Part shown: positions 45,173-54,106 of the stretch, in pieces
How the letters are laid out: each line of letters begins with the position of its first letter
How positions within the stretch are numbered: the stretch's first letter is position 1
NCBI RefSeq assembly: GCF_937903345.1
Contig: NZ_CALCZQ010000063.1
Coordinates: 1 to 64,000 of the forward strand
Length of the DNA stretch: 64,000 nt
Direction: 5' to 3'
Origin: an uncultured Emticicia sp.
GTDB taxonomy: Bacteria > Bacteroidota > Bacteroidia > Cytophagales > Spirosomataceae
Program-made: the position numbers and the translations under genes
The notes under the pieces: model-generated
The model's input: only the letters and a program-made list of their open reading frames with translations
Database searches by the model: none
Told to the model about the DNA's origin: nothing

Positions 45173-46135
45173 ATGTTAGGAAAAGGAAAGTCGAAAGAGC
45201 AAAAATCAAAAGATTTAACCGAAAAATCTGGACTTCATCCACGAAACCCTCACCGTTTTCGCTATGATTTCAAGACTTTAATTGATTCATGTTTAGATTT
45301 AGAAAAATTTGTCAAACTCAATAAATTTGGTGATGAAAGCATTGATTTTGCTAATCCTGATGCCGTAAAAACGCTCAATCGAGCCATTATCAAGCATTTC
45401 TATCAAATTTCACTTTGGGATATTCCTAAAAACTACCTTTGTCCACCAATTCCAGGGCGTGCTGATTATATTCATTATATAGCAGATTTATTAGGCGATG
45501 ACAATAAAAATCAGATTCCTACGGGCAAGAAAATCAAAGTTTTAGACATTGGTGTCGGAGCAAATTGTGTATATCCAATTATAGGCTCAAAGGCTTATGG
45601 TTGGGACTTTGTTGGTACTGATATTGACCCCATTGCTATCAAATCTGCTCAAAACATCATAAAAAGTAACACCGTTTTGATTGAAAAAATTGAATGTAGA
45701 TTACAGCCTTCAAGCAAACATATTTTTAACAATATTTTGAAACCAGATGAGTTTTTTGATGTTTCAATCTGTAATCCTCCTTTCCACGCTTCGGCAGAAG
45801 AAGCAGCGGCTGGCAGTCAAAGAAAAATAAACAATTTAGGACTGAAAGATAAATACAAACTCAATTTTGGTGGTCAAAATACAGAACTTTGGTGCGAAGG
45901 CGGCGAAGAAACATTTGTCAGAAACATGATTTACGAAAGTAAAGAAATCAATGAACAAATTACATGGTTTACAAGTCTAATTTCAAAAAAAGAGCATTTG
46001 CCAAGTATTTATTATTATCTAAAAAAAGTAAATGCCATTGAAGTAAAAACCATCAACATGGCACAAGGACAAAAAACCAGTAGAATTGTAGCTTGGACAT
46101 TTAAAAGTGACACCGAAAGGAAGCGTTCGCTTTGA
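45173..46135 (+). CDS. rlmF: 23S rRNA (adenine(1618)-N6)-methyltransferase
   Basis: This 320-residue protein has a basic N-terminus (GKGKSKEQKSKDLTEKSGLH) and HPRNPHRFRYDF, the typical start of RlmF. The SAM-binding motif is VLDIGVGANCVYPIIG, GTDIDPIAI follows, and the catalytic motif is CNPPFHAS near residue 200. AEEAAAGSQRKINNLG and GEETFVRNMIYES are further family stretches. It methylates A1618 of 23S rRNA before or during ribosome assembly. It is not in an operon with the neighbouring ars genes. Confidence 0.95.
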   Translation: MLGKGKSKEQKSKDLTEKSGLHPRNPHRFRYDFKTLIDSCLDLEKFVKLNKFGDESIDFANPDAVKTLNRAIIKHFYQISLWDIPKNYLCPPIPGRADYIHYIADLLGDDNKNQIPTGKKIKVLDIGVGANCVYPIIGSKAYGWDFVGTDIDPIAIKSAQNIIKSNTVLIEKIECRLQPSSKHIFNNILKPDEFFDVSICNPPFHASAEEAAAGSQRKINNLGLKDKYKLNFGGQNTELWCEGGEETFVRNMIYESKEINEQITWFTSLISKKEHLPSIYYYLKKVNAIEVKTINMAQGQKTSRIVAWTFKSDTERKRSL

Positions 46136-46214
46136 GCGTGTGTTGCCCAACTAAAGTTCAAGTAACATATGAGAAATGTATGATTTCTATTTTATTATTG
46201 CAAACTATATCGTA

Positions 46215-46236
46215 ATATTGCAATATACATATATGT
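46215..46236 (+). promoter_or_regulatory. Tandem palindromes, likely ArsR operator
   Basis: Two perfect palindromes lie end to end just before the arsR start at 46243: ATATTGCAATAT (46215-46226) and ACATATATGT (46227-46236). AT-rich dyads in this position are usual operators for ArsR/SmtB regulators. Confidence 0.5.
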
Positions 46237-46242
46237 TTTCAC

Positions 46243-46563
46243 ATGGGGCTTACAAAAACCGACCTTTTTTCCGAAAATCAAAATGAGATAGCAACACTCG
46301 CCAGAGCCATTGCTCATCCTGCTCGTGTGGCAATAATTGAATATTTATTAAAAGTAAATACTTGTATATGTAACGCCATTGTCAATGAGTTGCCATTGGC
46401 ACAACCAACCATATCGCAGCATTTAAAAGAGCTGAAAAATGCGGGGATCATCAAAGGCAATATTGAAGGAAATGCCATTTGCTATTGCATCAATGAGCCA
46501 GTTTTTTCTAAAATTCAAGGTTTATTTAGGCCGATATTGTCCACCCAAAATAAGTGTTGCTAA
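46243..46563 (+). CDS. arsR: ArsR/SmtB-family regulator
   Basis: This 106-residue winged-helix repressor has ARAIAHPARVAIIEYLLK and the paired Cys motif TCICNAIVNEL. QPTISQHLKELKNAGIIKG is the recognition helix, and the tail QNKCC adds two Cys. The CxC near the HTH start is a typical As(III)/metal-sensing site in ArsR-type proteins. It is the first gene of an arsR-DUF6428-arsC set, with 20 bases to the next gene and a palindromic operator just upstream. This indicates autoregulation by arsenite. Confidence 0.92.
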   Translation: MGLTKTDLFSENQNEIATLARAIAHPARVAIIEYLLKVNTCICNAIVNELPLAQPTISQHLKELKNAGIIKGNIEGNAICYCINEPVFSKIQGLFRPILSTQNKCC

Positions 46564-46583
46564 ACAAATTAAAATAAAAGATA

Positions 46584-47057
46584 ATGAAACTTTCAGAAGT
46601 AAAGCAAATTTTAGATATTGCAGAAAGCGTAAACTTTCAACTCGAAAATGGCACACAAGTTCCCGAACATTTTCACGTAACCGAGGTTGGAGTAATCACC
46701 AAACACTTTATTGATTGTGGTGGAACAGTTCGCAATGAAAAAGTTGCCAACTTCCAATTATGGAATGCCAACGATACTGACCACCGACTAAAACCAAAGA
46801 AATTGCTTGATATAATTGCACTTTCTGAAAAAGTTTTAGGAATGGAAGACCTCGAAATAGAAGTAGAATACCAAGCCGAAACCATCGGCAAGTATGAATT
46901 AGCCTTCAACGGAAAAGATTTTGTTTTGCATAATAAACAAACCAATTGTTTGGCACAAGATTCTTGTGGAATTCCCACCGAAAAATTAAAAGTAAATATT
47001 TCGCAAATAAGCTCAAATATTTCAGACTGCTGTACTCCTGGCGGTGGGTGTTGTTAA
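46584..47057 (+). CDS. DUF6428 family protein of the ars operon
   Basis: This 157-residue protein has the DUF6428 start (KLSEVKQILDIAESVNFQLE) and GTQVPEHFHVTEVGVITKHF, followed by FIDCGGTVRNEKVANFQLW. It ends in a Cys-rich tail, CCTPGGGCC. In Bacteroidota this family is commonly the second gene of ars operons. The C-terminal vicinal Cys pairs could bind trivalent arsenic or pass it on. That function is inferred from position and Cys pattern, and no enzyme activity is established. Confidence 0.85.
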   Translation: MKLSEVKQILDIAESVNFQLENGTQVPEHFHVTEVGVITKHFIDCGGTVRNEKVANFQLWNANDTDHRLKPKKLLDIIALSEKVLGMEDLEIEVEYQAETIGKYELAFNGKDFVLHNKQTNCLAQDSCGIPTEKLKVNISQISSNISDCCTPGGGCC

Positions 47058-47144
47058 TGATTAAATTAAACAATTCCTACTCTGACAAAATTTCAAATTG
47101 TATCTTAGATATAAACCTAAAATAACTAATACTTAAAAAAGAAC

Positions 47145-47588
47145 ATGACCAACATCTTAGTTCTATGCACAGGCAATAGCTGCCGAAGTCAAATCGCACA
47201 TGGATATTTAGAGTATTTTACAGATAGACAAAAAGTAAAGGTTTATAGTGCAGGAATCACTACTCACGGAGTAAATACAAGAGCTATTGAAACCATGAAA
47301 CAGGATGGTGTTGATATTTCCGAGTATACATCAAACAATGTAACCGAATACGAAAACATTAATTTTAATTATGTAATTACTGTCTGCGATAATGCCCATG
47401 AAAATTGCCCAATTTGGGTGAAAAATTCCAATGGCTCGTCAGTTCAAAAATTTCATCAAAATTTTCCAGACCCGCCAAAGTATATTGGCACGGAAGAGGA
47501 AATCGTAGCCGAATTTGCACGAGTACGTGATTTGATAAAAATATATATCAAAAACTTTGTAGATAAAAATAACCTTTCGAAAACATAA
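47145..47588 (+). CDS. arsC: Arsenate reductase, low-molecular-weight phosphatase type
   Basis: This 147-residue protein carries the LMW-phosphatase P-loop with Cys8 and Cys13 (LCTGNSCRSQIAHG). The thioredoxin-coupled redox pair CDNAHENCP follows, and then FPDPPKYIGTEEE, where the DP is the general acid. It reduces arsenate to arsenite using thioredoxin. It follows the DUF6428 gene by 87 bases and ends the ars set. No arsB/acr3 efflux gene follows, since the next gene is rplS, so export must be encoded elsewhere or is missing. Confidence 0.9.
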   Translation: MTNILVLCTGNSCRSQIAHGYLEYFTDRQKVKVYSAGITTHGVNTRAIETMKQDGVDISEYTSNNVTEYENINFNYVITVCDNAHENCPIWVKNSNGSSVQKFHQNFPDPPKYIGTEEEIVAEFARVRDLIKIYIKNFVDKNNLSKT

Positions 47589-47676
47589 CTATAAATTTTA
47601 AAAGAAAACTTTGCACTTACTTATATTTTTATACATGAGTTTTTAAAAAACAACATTGGATTTTTTTAATACTCGA

Positions 47677-47708
47677 TTGGGATTTACGATCAAGATTTAT
47701 TAACTTTG
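47677..47708 (+). promoter_or_regulatory. Promoter of rplS
   Basis: TTG (47677-47679), a 21-base spacer and TAACTTTG (47701-47708) match the Bacteroidota -33/-7 consensus. The predicted transcript starts about ten bases later and carries a leader of about 80 bases. Confidence 0.65.
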
Positions 47709-47737
47709 CAATCCGTTTAGGAGAATGCTGGACTTTG

Positions 47738-47764
47738 TACGGTTCAGCCGCTTCACTAACCGTA
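47738..47764 (+). promoter_or_regulatory. Leader hairpin of rplS, candidate ribosomal-protein leader
   Basis: TACGGTT (47738-47744) pairs perfectly with AACCGTA (47758-47764) around a 13-base loop (CAGCCGCTTCACT), in the 5' leader 34 bases ahead of the L19 start. It is not followed by a T-run. An autoregulatory binding site for L19 is possible, but inferred. Confidence 0.4.
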
Positions 47765-47797
47765 TAAATATTTGATAATCAAGTAAATAACAAACCA

Positions 47798-48154
47798 ATG
47801 GATTTGATTAAGTTAGTCGAAGCAGAATTTGCTGGCAAGAGACAAACACAGCCTGAATTTAAGGCTGGTGATACAATTAACGTTCACGTTAAAATTGTTG
47901 AAGGAAACAAAGAACGTATTCAGGTTTACACTGGTACTGTAATTCAACGTCGCAACGTTGGTACTAACGGAGAATCTTTTACTGTACGTAAAATCTCTAA
48001 TGGTGTTGGCGTAGAGCGTATTTTTCCTGTACTTTCACCAAGTGTGGATAAAATCGAAGTAGTGCGTTACGGTAAAGTACGTCGTGCAAGATTGTTCTAC
48101 CTACGTGGAAAACAAGGAAAAGCAGCACGTATCAAAGAATTAAAGAAAAAATAA
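47798..48154 (+). CDS. rplS: 50S ribosomal protein L19
   Basis: This 118-residue protein is standard length for L19. It contains FKAGDTINVHVKIVEGNKER, VYTGTVIQRRNVGTNGESFT, IFPVLSPSVDKIEVVRYG and LFYLRGKQGKAARIKELKKK. It sits at the 30S-50S interface. Here it is a single-gene unit with its own promoter, a structured leader and two successive terminators, rather than joined to trmD/rpsP as in many bacteria. Confidence 0.98.
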   Translation: MDLIKLVEAEFAGKRQTQPEFKAGDTINVHVKIVEGNKERIQVYTGTVIQRRNVGTNGESFTVRKISNGVGVERIFPVLSPSVDKIEVVRYGKVRRARLFYLRGKQGKAARIKELKKK

Positions 48155-48168
48155 TAACATTTTGAAAT

Positions 48169-48195
48169 AAAGTTGTTAAAAAATACAACTTTTTA
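48169..48195 (+). terminator. First terminator after rplS
   Basis: AAAGTTGT (48169-48176) pairs with ACAACTTT (48185-48192), followed by TTA. It starts 14 bases after the stop. Confidence 0.75.
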
Positions 48196-48248
48196 TATTC
48201 AAAATAGTACAAAGATAAAAGTAATAGCTTTTTCATAATTTTGTGTAG

Positions 48249-48281
48249 GAAAAGGCCGCCCCAATGGAGCGGCTTTTTTTA
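48249..48281 (+). terminator. Second terminator downstream of rplS
   Basis: A GC-rich stem (AAAAGGCCGC-CC with GG-GCGGCTTTTT, one mismatch and one G-U) is followed by a run of T residues. Together with the hairpin at 48169 it makes a tandem terminator. The remaining 245 bases to dapF hold no gene I can support. Confidence 0.8.
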
Positions 48282-48528
48282 TATCCAATAAGCAAAGTTG
48301 TAAACTTAATTTTTTACCAAAAAAGAAAATTAGTTTTGAAAAAAAACTTCTTTTATTGCTGATCGCAATCTGAAAACATCCTGGAAATATATTATACATG
48401 TTAAAAATTTAGATTTTAATTAATAATATATTATAATTTGCATGATTTTGAATGAGCTTCCGAAATGGCAAGTGCAAGAATAAAAAGTTTGATAATCAAA
48501 ACTAAATTATAACAACCCTATAAACAAC

Positions 48529-49284
48529 ATGAAATTCTATAAGTATCAAGGCACAGGAAACGATTTCATTATGATTGATAACCGTGATGATTCTTTCACT
48601 CTTGACCAAGAATATATCGAACATTTGTGCCACCGTAGATTCGGAATTGGTGCTGACGGACTCATTTTGCTACAAAATGATGCTGAATATGACTTCAGAA
48701 TGATCTATTATAATGCTGATGGTCGTGAAGGAAGTATGTGTGGAAATGGTGGTCGTTGCACTGTACGTTTTGCCGAAGATTTGGGAATTTTTAAAGAAAA
48801 CACAAAATTTATAGCGGTTGATGGCGAGCATACTGCACAGGCTAATCAAAAAGCAATCTCATTGAAAATGGGCGAGGTTCATAGCCTTGAACGTCACGAA
48901 GCCTACGATTTTATGAATACAGGCTCACCTCATTATGTGGCGTATGTAACTGATATTGAGACTTATGATGTATTTTCAGTAGGAAAAAACATAAGATATT
49001 CCCCCGAATGGGTGTCTCGTGGCGGCACAAACGTGAATTTTGTAGAAATCCTGAGCGATGATACAATTTATGTGCGTACTTATGAGCGTGGCGTAGAAGA
49101 CGAAACATATTCGTGTGGCACTGGTGTTACGGCTTCTGTCCTATCAGCAAATATGCGTCATCGCATGAAAAGTCCAATAAATGTAATTACTAAAGGTGGC
49201 AATCTACAAGTTGCATTCAACGAAGACTTTTCTGATATTCATTTAATCGGTCCGGCTATTAAGGTTTTTGATGGTTTTTTGTGA
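48529..49284 (+). CDS. dapF: Diaminopimelate epimerase
   Basis: This 251-residue cofactor-free epimerase converts LL- to meso-diaminopimelate for lysine and peptidoglycan synthesis (EC 5.1.1.7). The N-terminal FYKYQGTGNDF is typical. The two catalytic cysteines are Cys71 in MCGNGGRC and Cys196 in YSCGTGVTAS. RTYERGVEDET and the substrate-contact MNTGSPHYVAYV are also present. The gene stands alone. Confidence 0.97.
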   Translation: MKFYKYQGTGNDFIMIDNRDDSFTLDQEYIEHLCHRRFGIGADGLILLQNDAEYDFRMIYYNADGREGSMCGNGGRCTVRFAEDLGIFKENTKFIAVDGEHTAQANQKAISLKMGEVHSLERHEAYDFMNTGSPHYVAYVTDIETYDVFSVGKNIRYSPEWVSRGGTNVNFVEILSDDTIYVRTYERGVEDETYSCGTGVTASVLSANMRHRMKSPINVITKGGNLQVAFNEDFSDIHLIGPAIKVFDGFL

Positions 49285-49435
49285 AATTATTTATTAGCGA
49301 GTTCGCATAAAAACTTAGGCTTATATAAATGTAGTAAGGCTTTTTTATTTCTACTTTAACATTTACCTCCAAAACATTGCATAATCAGTTAAGAGTGCAT
49401 AATTTCGGAAACCTAAATAAAAAAACTTAAATAGT

Positions 49436-50983
49436 ATGACTGAATTTGTTTTATCAATTGATTTGGAAGGCTTCGAAAAAGACAAATATATACATACTGT
49501 TTTAGAAGATAATATCCTACCTCTTTATATAGCTCAATGCCGTTGGTTTGCAGGGAAAGCTCGACAAATTAAGCAATTAAAAGTAAAAGATGCCGTTCAT
49601 TTCGATGAATTTATTTTTATGACTTTTGAATCTAAATATACGGAAGGAGATAGCGAATTATACCTTATGCCCTTATCTTTTGTAGAAGAAGGCACACAAG
49701 AAATACCAACAAAAGGTATTTTGAGTAAGGCAAACATGGACGACAAAGGTGGGTATTTAGTAGATGCAATTTATGATATAAATTTCAGGAATGCCTTGTT
49801 TTCAAGCGTTTATCATAAAAAATCTTTTAACCAAATAAATGATGACAAACTCATCTTCTTAAATGGAAAAGCATTTATTGCAGCATCAGAAATCATCGAG
49901 TCATTTTTACCCACAATTGATTCATCAAATTCGGCTATGATATTTGGTGGTCAGTATTTTCTGAAACTATATCGGAAACTTTTCACAGAAGCCAATCCAG
50001 AAGCTGAAATGGTTGAATTTATTACTCAACATTCTGACTTCCGAAATATTCCAAGATTTGCAGGCAGTATTGCTTGGAAACGTGCCGATACAAGCGAAAT
50101 AACTTTTGCAGTAATGGTTGAAGTAATCAAAAGTGAAAAGGATGATTGGAGCATTACAGGCGATTATTTAAACGATTTCTTGCTTGCTTTTTTAGATGGA
50201 AATTTTCAGATTAAAGAATCGGTATTTGCTAAAGTTGCATTGCTCGCACATCGTACAGCAGAAATGCACAAGTCTCTTTTTGCCCTTCGTGGTGCTGAGA
50301 ATTTCAATGCCGAGCCATTTGATCGCCAATATCGTAGATTTTTACACCAAAAAATGGAAAATCTACTAGAGCAGAGATATACCTTGCTAACAGACAACTA
50401 TTTACGTCTTGACGGACAAGCACAAGCTTTGGCTTGGAAATTCATGGAATCAAAAGATTTAATCCTTGATTTCATAGACCAAATACTTACTCGACCACTA
50501 TTGTCATATCGTACTCGTATTCATGGTGATTATCATTTAGGGCAAGTATTGGTTACAGAAAACGATTTGGTAATCATTGACTTTGAAGGGGAGCCTGAAA
50601 GCACAATTTTAGAGCGTAAAATAAAACACTCACCACTCAAAGACATAGCCGGCATGATTCGCTCTTATCATTATGCAATTTCGGCAAAACTTTTTAATTC
50701 GACTGAAACAAGTGATATAAATGAACTGCAATTACAAAGTGCCGCAGACCGCTGGTATAGATTGATTAAAGATACTTATCTAGAGGAATACCTTTCTGTT
50801 ATTGGAAGTCCGCATCCGCTTTATAAGGATAATAACGAAATCAATTATCTTTTACTTTTCCATTTACTTGAAAAAGCCGTTTATGAGATTGGCTATGAAG
50901 TAAACTATAGACCAAGTTGGGTAAAAATCCCGCTAAAAGGTATTGAAGAAGTATTGGCCGAAGTAGAAAAACTTAGAAGATAA
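49436..50983 (+). CDS. mak: Maltokinase-like protein (stand-alone)
   Basis: This 515-residue protein belongs to the maltokinase (Pep2/Mak) group, which uses an aminoglycoside-kinase fold. The N-terminal cap contains QCRWFAGKARQIKQLKVKD. The lobe I segment is SAMIFGGQYFLKLYRKLF with the ATP-binding Lys. The catalytic loop is RIHGDYHLGQVLV (residues about 361-373) and the metal site is IIDFEGEPE. In the GlgE pathway the enzyme makes maltose-1-phosphate from maltose and ATP. In many bacteria it is fused to trehalose synthase or next to glgE; here neither is adjacent. Genes for DinB and threonine dehydratase follow closely. Confidence 0.9.
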   Translation: MTEFVLSIDLEGFEKDKYIHTVLEDNILPLYIAQCRWFAGKARQIKQLKVKDAVHFDEFIFMTFESKYTEGDSELYLMPLSFVEEGTQEIPTKGILSKANMDDKGGYLVDAIYDINFRNALFSSVYHKKSFNQINDDKLIFLNGKAFIAASEIIESFLPTIDSSNSAMIFGGQYFLKLYRKLFTEANPEAEMVEFITQHSDFRNIPRFAGSIAWKRADTSEITFAVMVEVIKSEKDDWSITGDYLNDFLLAFLDGNFQIKESVFAKVALLAHRTAEMHKSLFALRGAENFNAEPFDRQYRRFLHQKMENLLEQRYTLLTDNYLRLDGQAQALAWKFMESKDLILDFIDQILTRPLLSYRTRIHGDYHLGQVLVTENDLVIIDFEGEPESTILERKIKHSPLKDIAGMIRSYHYAISAKLFNSTETSDINELQLQSAADRWYRLIKDTYLEEYLSVIGSPHPLYKDNNEINYLLLFHLLEKAVYEIGYEVNYRPSWVKIPLKGIEEVLAEVEKLRR

Positions 50984-50999
50984 TAACATTCTAATTATA

Positions 51000-51440
51000 A
51001 TGAAGGAATATTTTAAACAAATTTTTGAGCATGAGCATTGGGCAAATTTGAAAGTACTTGAAAGTATGATAGGTGCTTCAAAAACCCAGAAACGAGCAAT
51101 CGAGATTTATTCGCATGCGATTGCAGCCCAAAGAATTTGGCTCGACCGTATCAATGGAGAGAAGACCGATTTAAAAATATGGGAAGTTTTTGAAACGAAA
51201 ATCATGCTCGAATTATTAGAAATTAATTATGTGGATATCAAAAAAGTTATTGAAAATCAAGATTTTGAGCAATTAATAGCCTATCAAAATTCGAACGGTC
51301 AACATTACACAACTATAATTAAACAGATACTAAGTCATTTGGCTTTACACGCTTCGTATCATAGAGGGCAAGTGGTTTTACTACTTAAGGATCATGTGGA
51401 TACTTTACCAACAACCGATTTTATTTTTTACGTAAGATAA
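51000..51440 (+). CDS. DinB-family putative metalloenzyme
   Basis: This 146-residue four-helix protein of the DinB/YfiT fold starts 16 bases after the maltokinase gene. Metal-ligand candidates are the His of EHEHWANLKVLE, SHAIAAQRIWLDRI and the C-terminal HLALHASYHRGQVVLLL. Family members use such a His triad to bind nickel or zinc in thiol-dependent transferase or hydrolase reactions. The substrate is unknown. It probably shares a transcript with its neighbours. Confidence 0.88.
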   Translation: MKEYFKQIFEHEHWANLKVLESMIGASKTQKRAIEIYSHAIAAQRIWLDRINGEKTDLKIWEVFETKIMLELLEINYVDIKKVIENQDFEQLIAYQNSNGQHYTTIIKQILSHLALHASYHRGQVVLLLKDHVDTLPTTDFIFYVR

Positions 51441-51474
51441 ATTTTGAATGATTAAGAGAGCATTTCTATAAAAT

Positions 51475-52422
51475 ATGAATCAGATACCAAGCCTAGAAGA
51501 TATCAAATTAGTTCACGAACGCATAAAACCGTTTATTCATCTAACACCAGTGTTAAGTTCAACCAGTATCAATAAACTGGCAGGTTGTGAAATATTTTTT
51601 AAGTGCGAAAACTTCCAGAAAATTGGAGCATTCAAGGCCCGTGGTGGTATGAATGCCGTTTTGTCTTTAACAAAAGAAGAGCAAAAAAAAGGGATAACCA
51701 CACACTCGTCTGGTAATCACGCACAAGCAATCGCTTTGGCGGCTAAAACAGTTGGCACGAAAGCTTTCATTGTAATGCCAAGCAATGCACCAGACATCAA
51801 AAAGAATGGGGTAAAAGCCTTAGATGGAGAAATCATTGAATGTGAACCTACATTGGAAGCTCGTGAATCAACGGTTCAGCAAGTAATTGAACGAACAGGA
51901 GCAACATTTATTCATCCATTCAATAATTATGATGTAATTGCAGGGCAGGCTACAGCAACTATAGAATTGATTGCCGAAGTACCAAATTTGGAAGTAATTA
52001 TGGCTCCAGTAGGTGGTGGCGGTCTTTTAAGCGGAACAGCTCTAGCAGCACATTATCTACTCCCTAATGCGGAAGTTATTGCAGGAGAACCTGAAGGGGC
52101 AGCAGATGCAATTTTATCATTTAAAAGTGGTAAAATTGAGAAAGCACCATATATAAAAACCATTGCAGATGGTTTACTGACAAATCTGGGAGATAAAACA
52201 CTCGAGATTATCAGAATGTATGTAACTGACATTATTGTAGTTAGTGACGATGAAATAATCTCTGCAATGAAATTAATATGGGAACGCTTAAAGATTGTTA
52301 TCGAACCTTCCTGTGCAGTTCCATTAGCATCACTTCTCAAACAAAAAGAAAGATTTGCTGGCAAAAAAGTAGGAATTATTCTGACAGGCGGAAATGTAGA
52401 TTTAGGAAAACTTCCTTTTTAA
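51475..52422 (+). CDS. Threonine/serine dehydratase (PLP-dependent, no ACT domain)
   Basis: This 315-residue fold-type II enzyme has PLP-binding Lys54 in GAFKARGGMNA. The substrate loop is THSSGNHAQAIALA, the phosphate-binding loop is PVGGGGLLSG, and the C-terminal ILTGGNVDL is also present. It lacks a regulatory ACT domain, like catabolic TdcB-type threonine dehydratase or serine racemase. It would form 2-oxobutyrate or pyruvate. It lies 34 bases after the DinB gene on the same strand, and this operon ends here. Threonine dehydratase and serine racemase cannot be separated by eye. Confidence 0.92.
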   Translation: MNQIPSLEDIKLVHERIKPFIHLTPVLSSTSINKLAGCEIFFKCENFQKIGAFKARGGMNAVLSLTKEEQKKGITTHSSGNHAQAIALAAKTVGTKAFIVMPSNAPDIKKNGVKALDGEIIECEPTLEARESTVQQVIERTGATFIHPFNNYDVIAGQATATIELIAEVPNLEVIMAPVGGGGLLSGTALAAHYLLPNAEVIAGEPEGAADAILSFKSGKIEKAPYIKTIADGLLTNLGDKTLEIIRMYVTDIIVVSDDEIISAMKLIWERLKIVIEPSCAVPLASLLKQKERFAGKKVGIILTGGNVDLGKLPF

Positions 52423-52465
52423 GTATTTTGAAAAAATGTACATTTTAGAAATACATCTATTTCTT

Positions 52466-54106
52466 TTATTTTTCAAACAAATCAACAAACTCAAATTTTT
52501 CTCCGTCAAATAGTCCTAAATCGCTTAGTTTTAAGGTAGGAATCACCAATAAAGCCATAAATGACAAACTCATAAATGGAGAAATTAGAGTCGTGCCGAG
52601 TTGGTCTTTCACAAATTTGTCAATTTTTGAATAGCTTTCAGCTACTTTATATCCGTCATCACAACTCATCAAACCAGCTACTGGAAGGCCAAGCACTCCA
52701 CGTTTAGTATTACTAACGGCTGCAACTCCACCTTTCTCGCGAATGATTAAATTGATTGCCTCACAAATAGAAAAATCATCCACTCCCACCGCAATAATAT
52801 TGTGCGAATCATGTCCTACTGAAGATGCAATCGCACCTTCCTTCAAACCGTAATTATTGATAAATGCAATCACTGGAGGAGCAACTTTATAACGATTCAG
52901 CACCACAATTTTTAAAATATCTTTGTCTAAATCGCTTACAACTAAACCATTCTCTATTTTAGGCTCAACAAAAATCTCATTCGTAATCAATTGCCCATCA
53001 ATGGTTTGTATTACTCTCATGCGTTGTACATTCTCAGGAGCAGCAATTTTAATATGTTTGTTTTCAATGGGTTCACAAATAAAATTATTGATTACCTCAC
53101 TTTGCAGATTTTCTATTAAGGATAGACCATTTTCGGCAACTTTTGTTCCATTAATATACGTTTCTAAAACATTAAAATCATCTAAATTATCTACAACAAT
53201 AAAATCGCCCCAGTCTCCCTCCCTCAACAAACCAATATTCATTCGATAATGTAAAATCGGATTTATGGTTGCCATGCGTAAAACCTTAAATCTATCAATT
53301 CCTTTGTGGATTGCTCTTTTTACTAATTGATTAATATGCCCTTCTACCAAATCATCTGGATGTTTATCATCGGAGCAAAACATCATTTTGGTATAATATT
53401 CATCAGCTAAAAGAATCAATTCTTCGAAATTTTTTGCAGCACTTCCTTCTCGAATCAATATTTTCATTCCAAGTTTTAGTTTTTCCAAAGCTTCTCCTTT
53501 TGTAAAACATTCATGGTCTGTTTCTATTCCTGCATCTATATATTTTTTTGCTGCAGCACCTCTTACTCCCGGAGCATGGCCATCAATTGGTTTATTAAAC
53601 GCTTGAGCAAGTGCAATTTTTTGAAGCACCATTGGATCATCGTGTAATACCCCAGGGAAATTCATCATTTCGGCTAAGTAGCCAACTTCTTTGTAACTAA
53701 ATAAATGAGCGATATCTCCTACAGTTATTTCTGCACCTGCAGTTTCATAAATTGTGGCAGGCACGCACGAGGGAGCTCCAAAACAGAATTTAAATGGCAC
53801 TCGTCTCCCATCTTCTATCATAAATTCAACTCCTCTAACACCCAAAACATTAGCAATTTCGTGAGGGTCCGAAACGGAACCAACGGTTCCATGAACAACA
53901 GCCAAACGTGCAAATTGAACAGGTGTTAGCATTGAACTTTCAATATGCACATGTGCATCTACCAAGCCTGGCATAATATATTTTTCACCTTCTTTCTCTA
54001 TTCCTAGAATAAAAATCTGATGGATTCTTCCATTTTCAATACTCAATGTTCCAAACGATACCGTTCCATCAAACACATTGACAATATTTGCAGTAAACTT
54101 TATCAT
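52466..54106 (-). CDS. ade: Adenine deaminase
   Basis: This 546-residue amidohydrolase converts adenine to hypoxanthine in purine salvage (EC 3.5.4.2). The metal-binding GLVDAHVHIESSM, SVSDPHEIANVLG, GHAPGV and CSDDKHPDDL motifs are those of bacterial Ade (COG1001). The C-terminal half contains GHDSHNIIAVG and LPVAGLMS. The length matches the family. It is a single gene facing the dehydratase tail to tail, with about 40 bases between them. Confidence 0.95.
   Translation of the reverse strand: MIKFTANIVNVFDGTVSFGTLSIENGRIHQIFILGIEKEGEKYIMPGLVDAHVHIESSMLTPVQFARLAVVHGTVGSVSDPHEIANVLGVRGVEFMIEDGRRVPFKFCFGAPSCVPATIYETAGAEITVGDIAHLFSYKEVGYLAEMMNFPGVLHDDPMVLQKIALAQAFNKPIDGHAPGVRGAAAKKYIDAGIETDHECFTKGEALEKLKLGMKILIREGSAAKNFEELILLADEYYTKMMFCSDDKHPDDLVEGHINQLVKRAIHKGIDRFKVLRMATINPILHYRMNIGLLREGDWGDFIVVDNLDDFNVLETYINGTKVAENGLSLIENLQSEVINNFICEPIENKHIKIAAPENVQRMRVIQTIDGQLITNEIFVEPKIENGLVVSDLDKDILKIVVLNRYKVAPPVIAFINNYGLKEGAIASSVGHDSHNIIAVGVDDFSICEAINLIIREKGGVAAVSNTKRGVLGLPVAGLMSCDDGYKVAESYSKIDKFVKDQLGTTLISPFMSLSFMALLVIPTLKLSDLGLFDGEKFEFVDLFEK

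Noticed and set aside
48199..48399. 66-codon minus-strand open frame downstream of rplS
   Set aside because: It runs through the second rplS terminator hairpin and shows no domain, so it is a chance frame.
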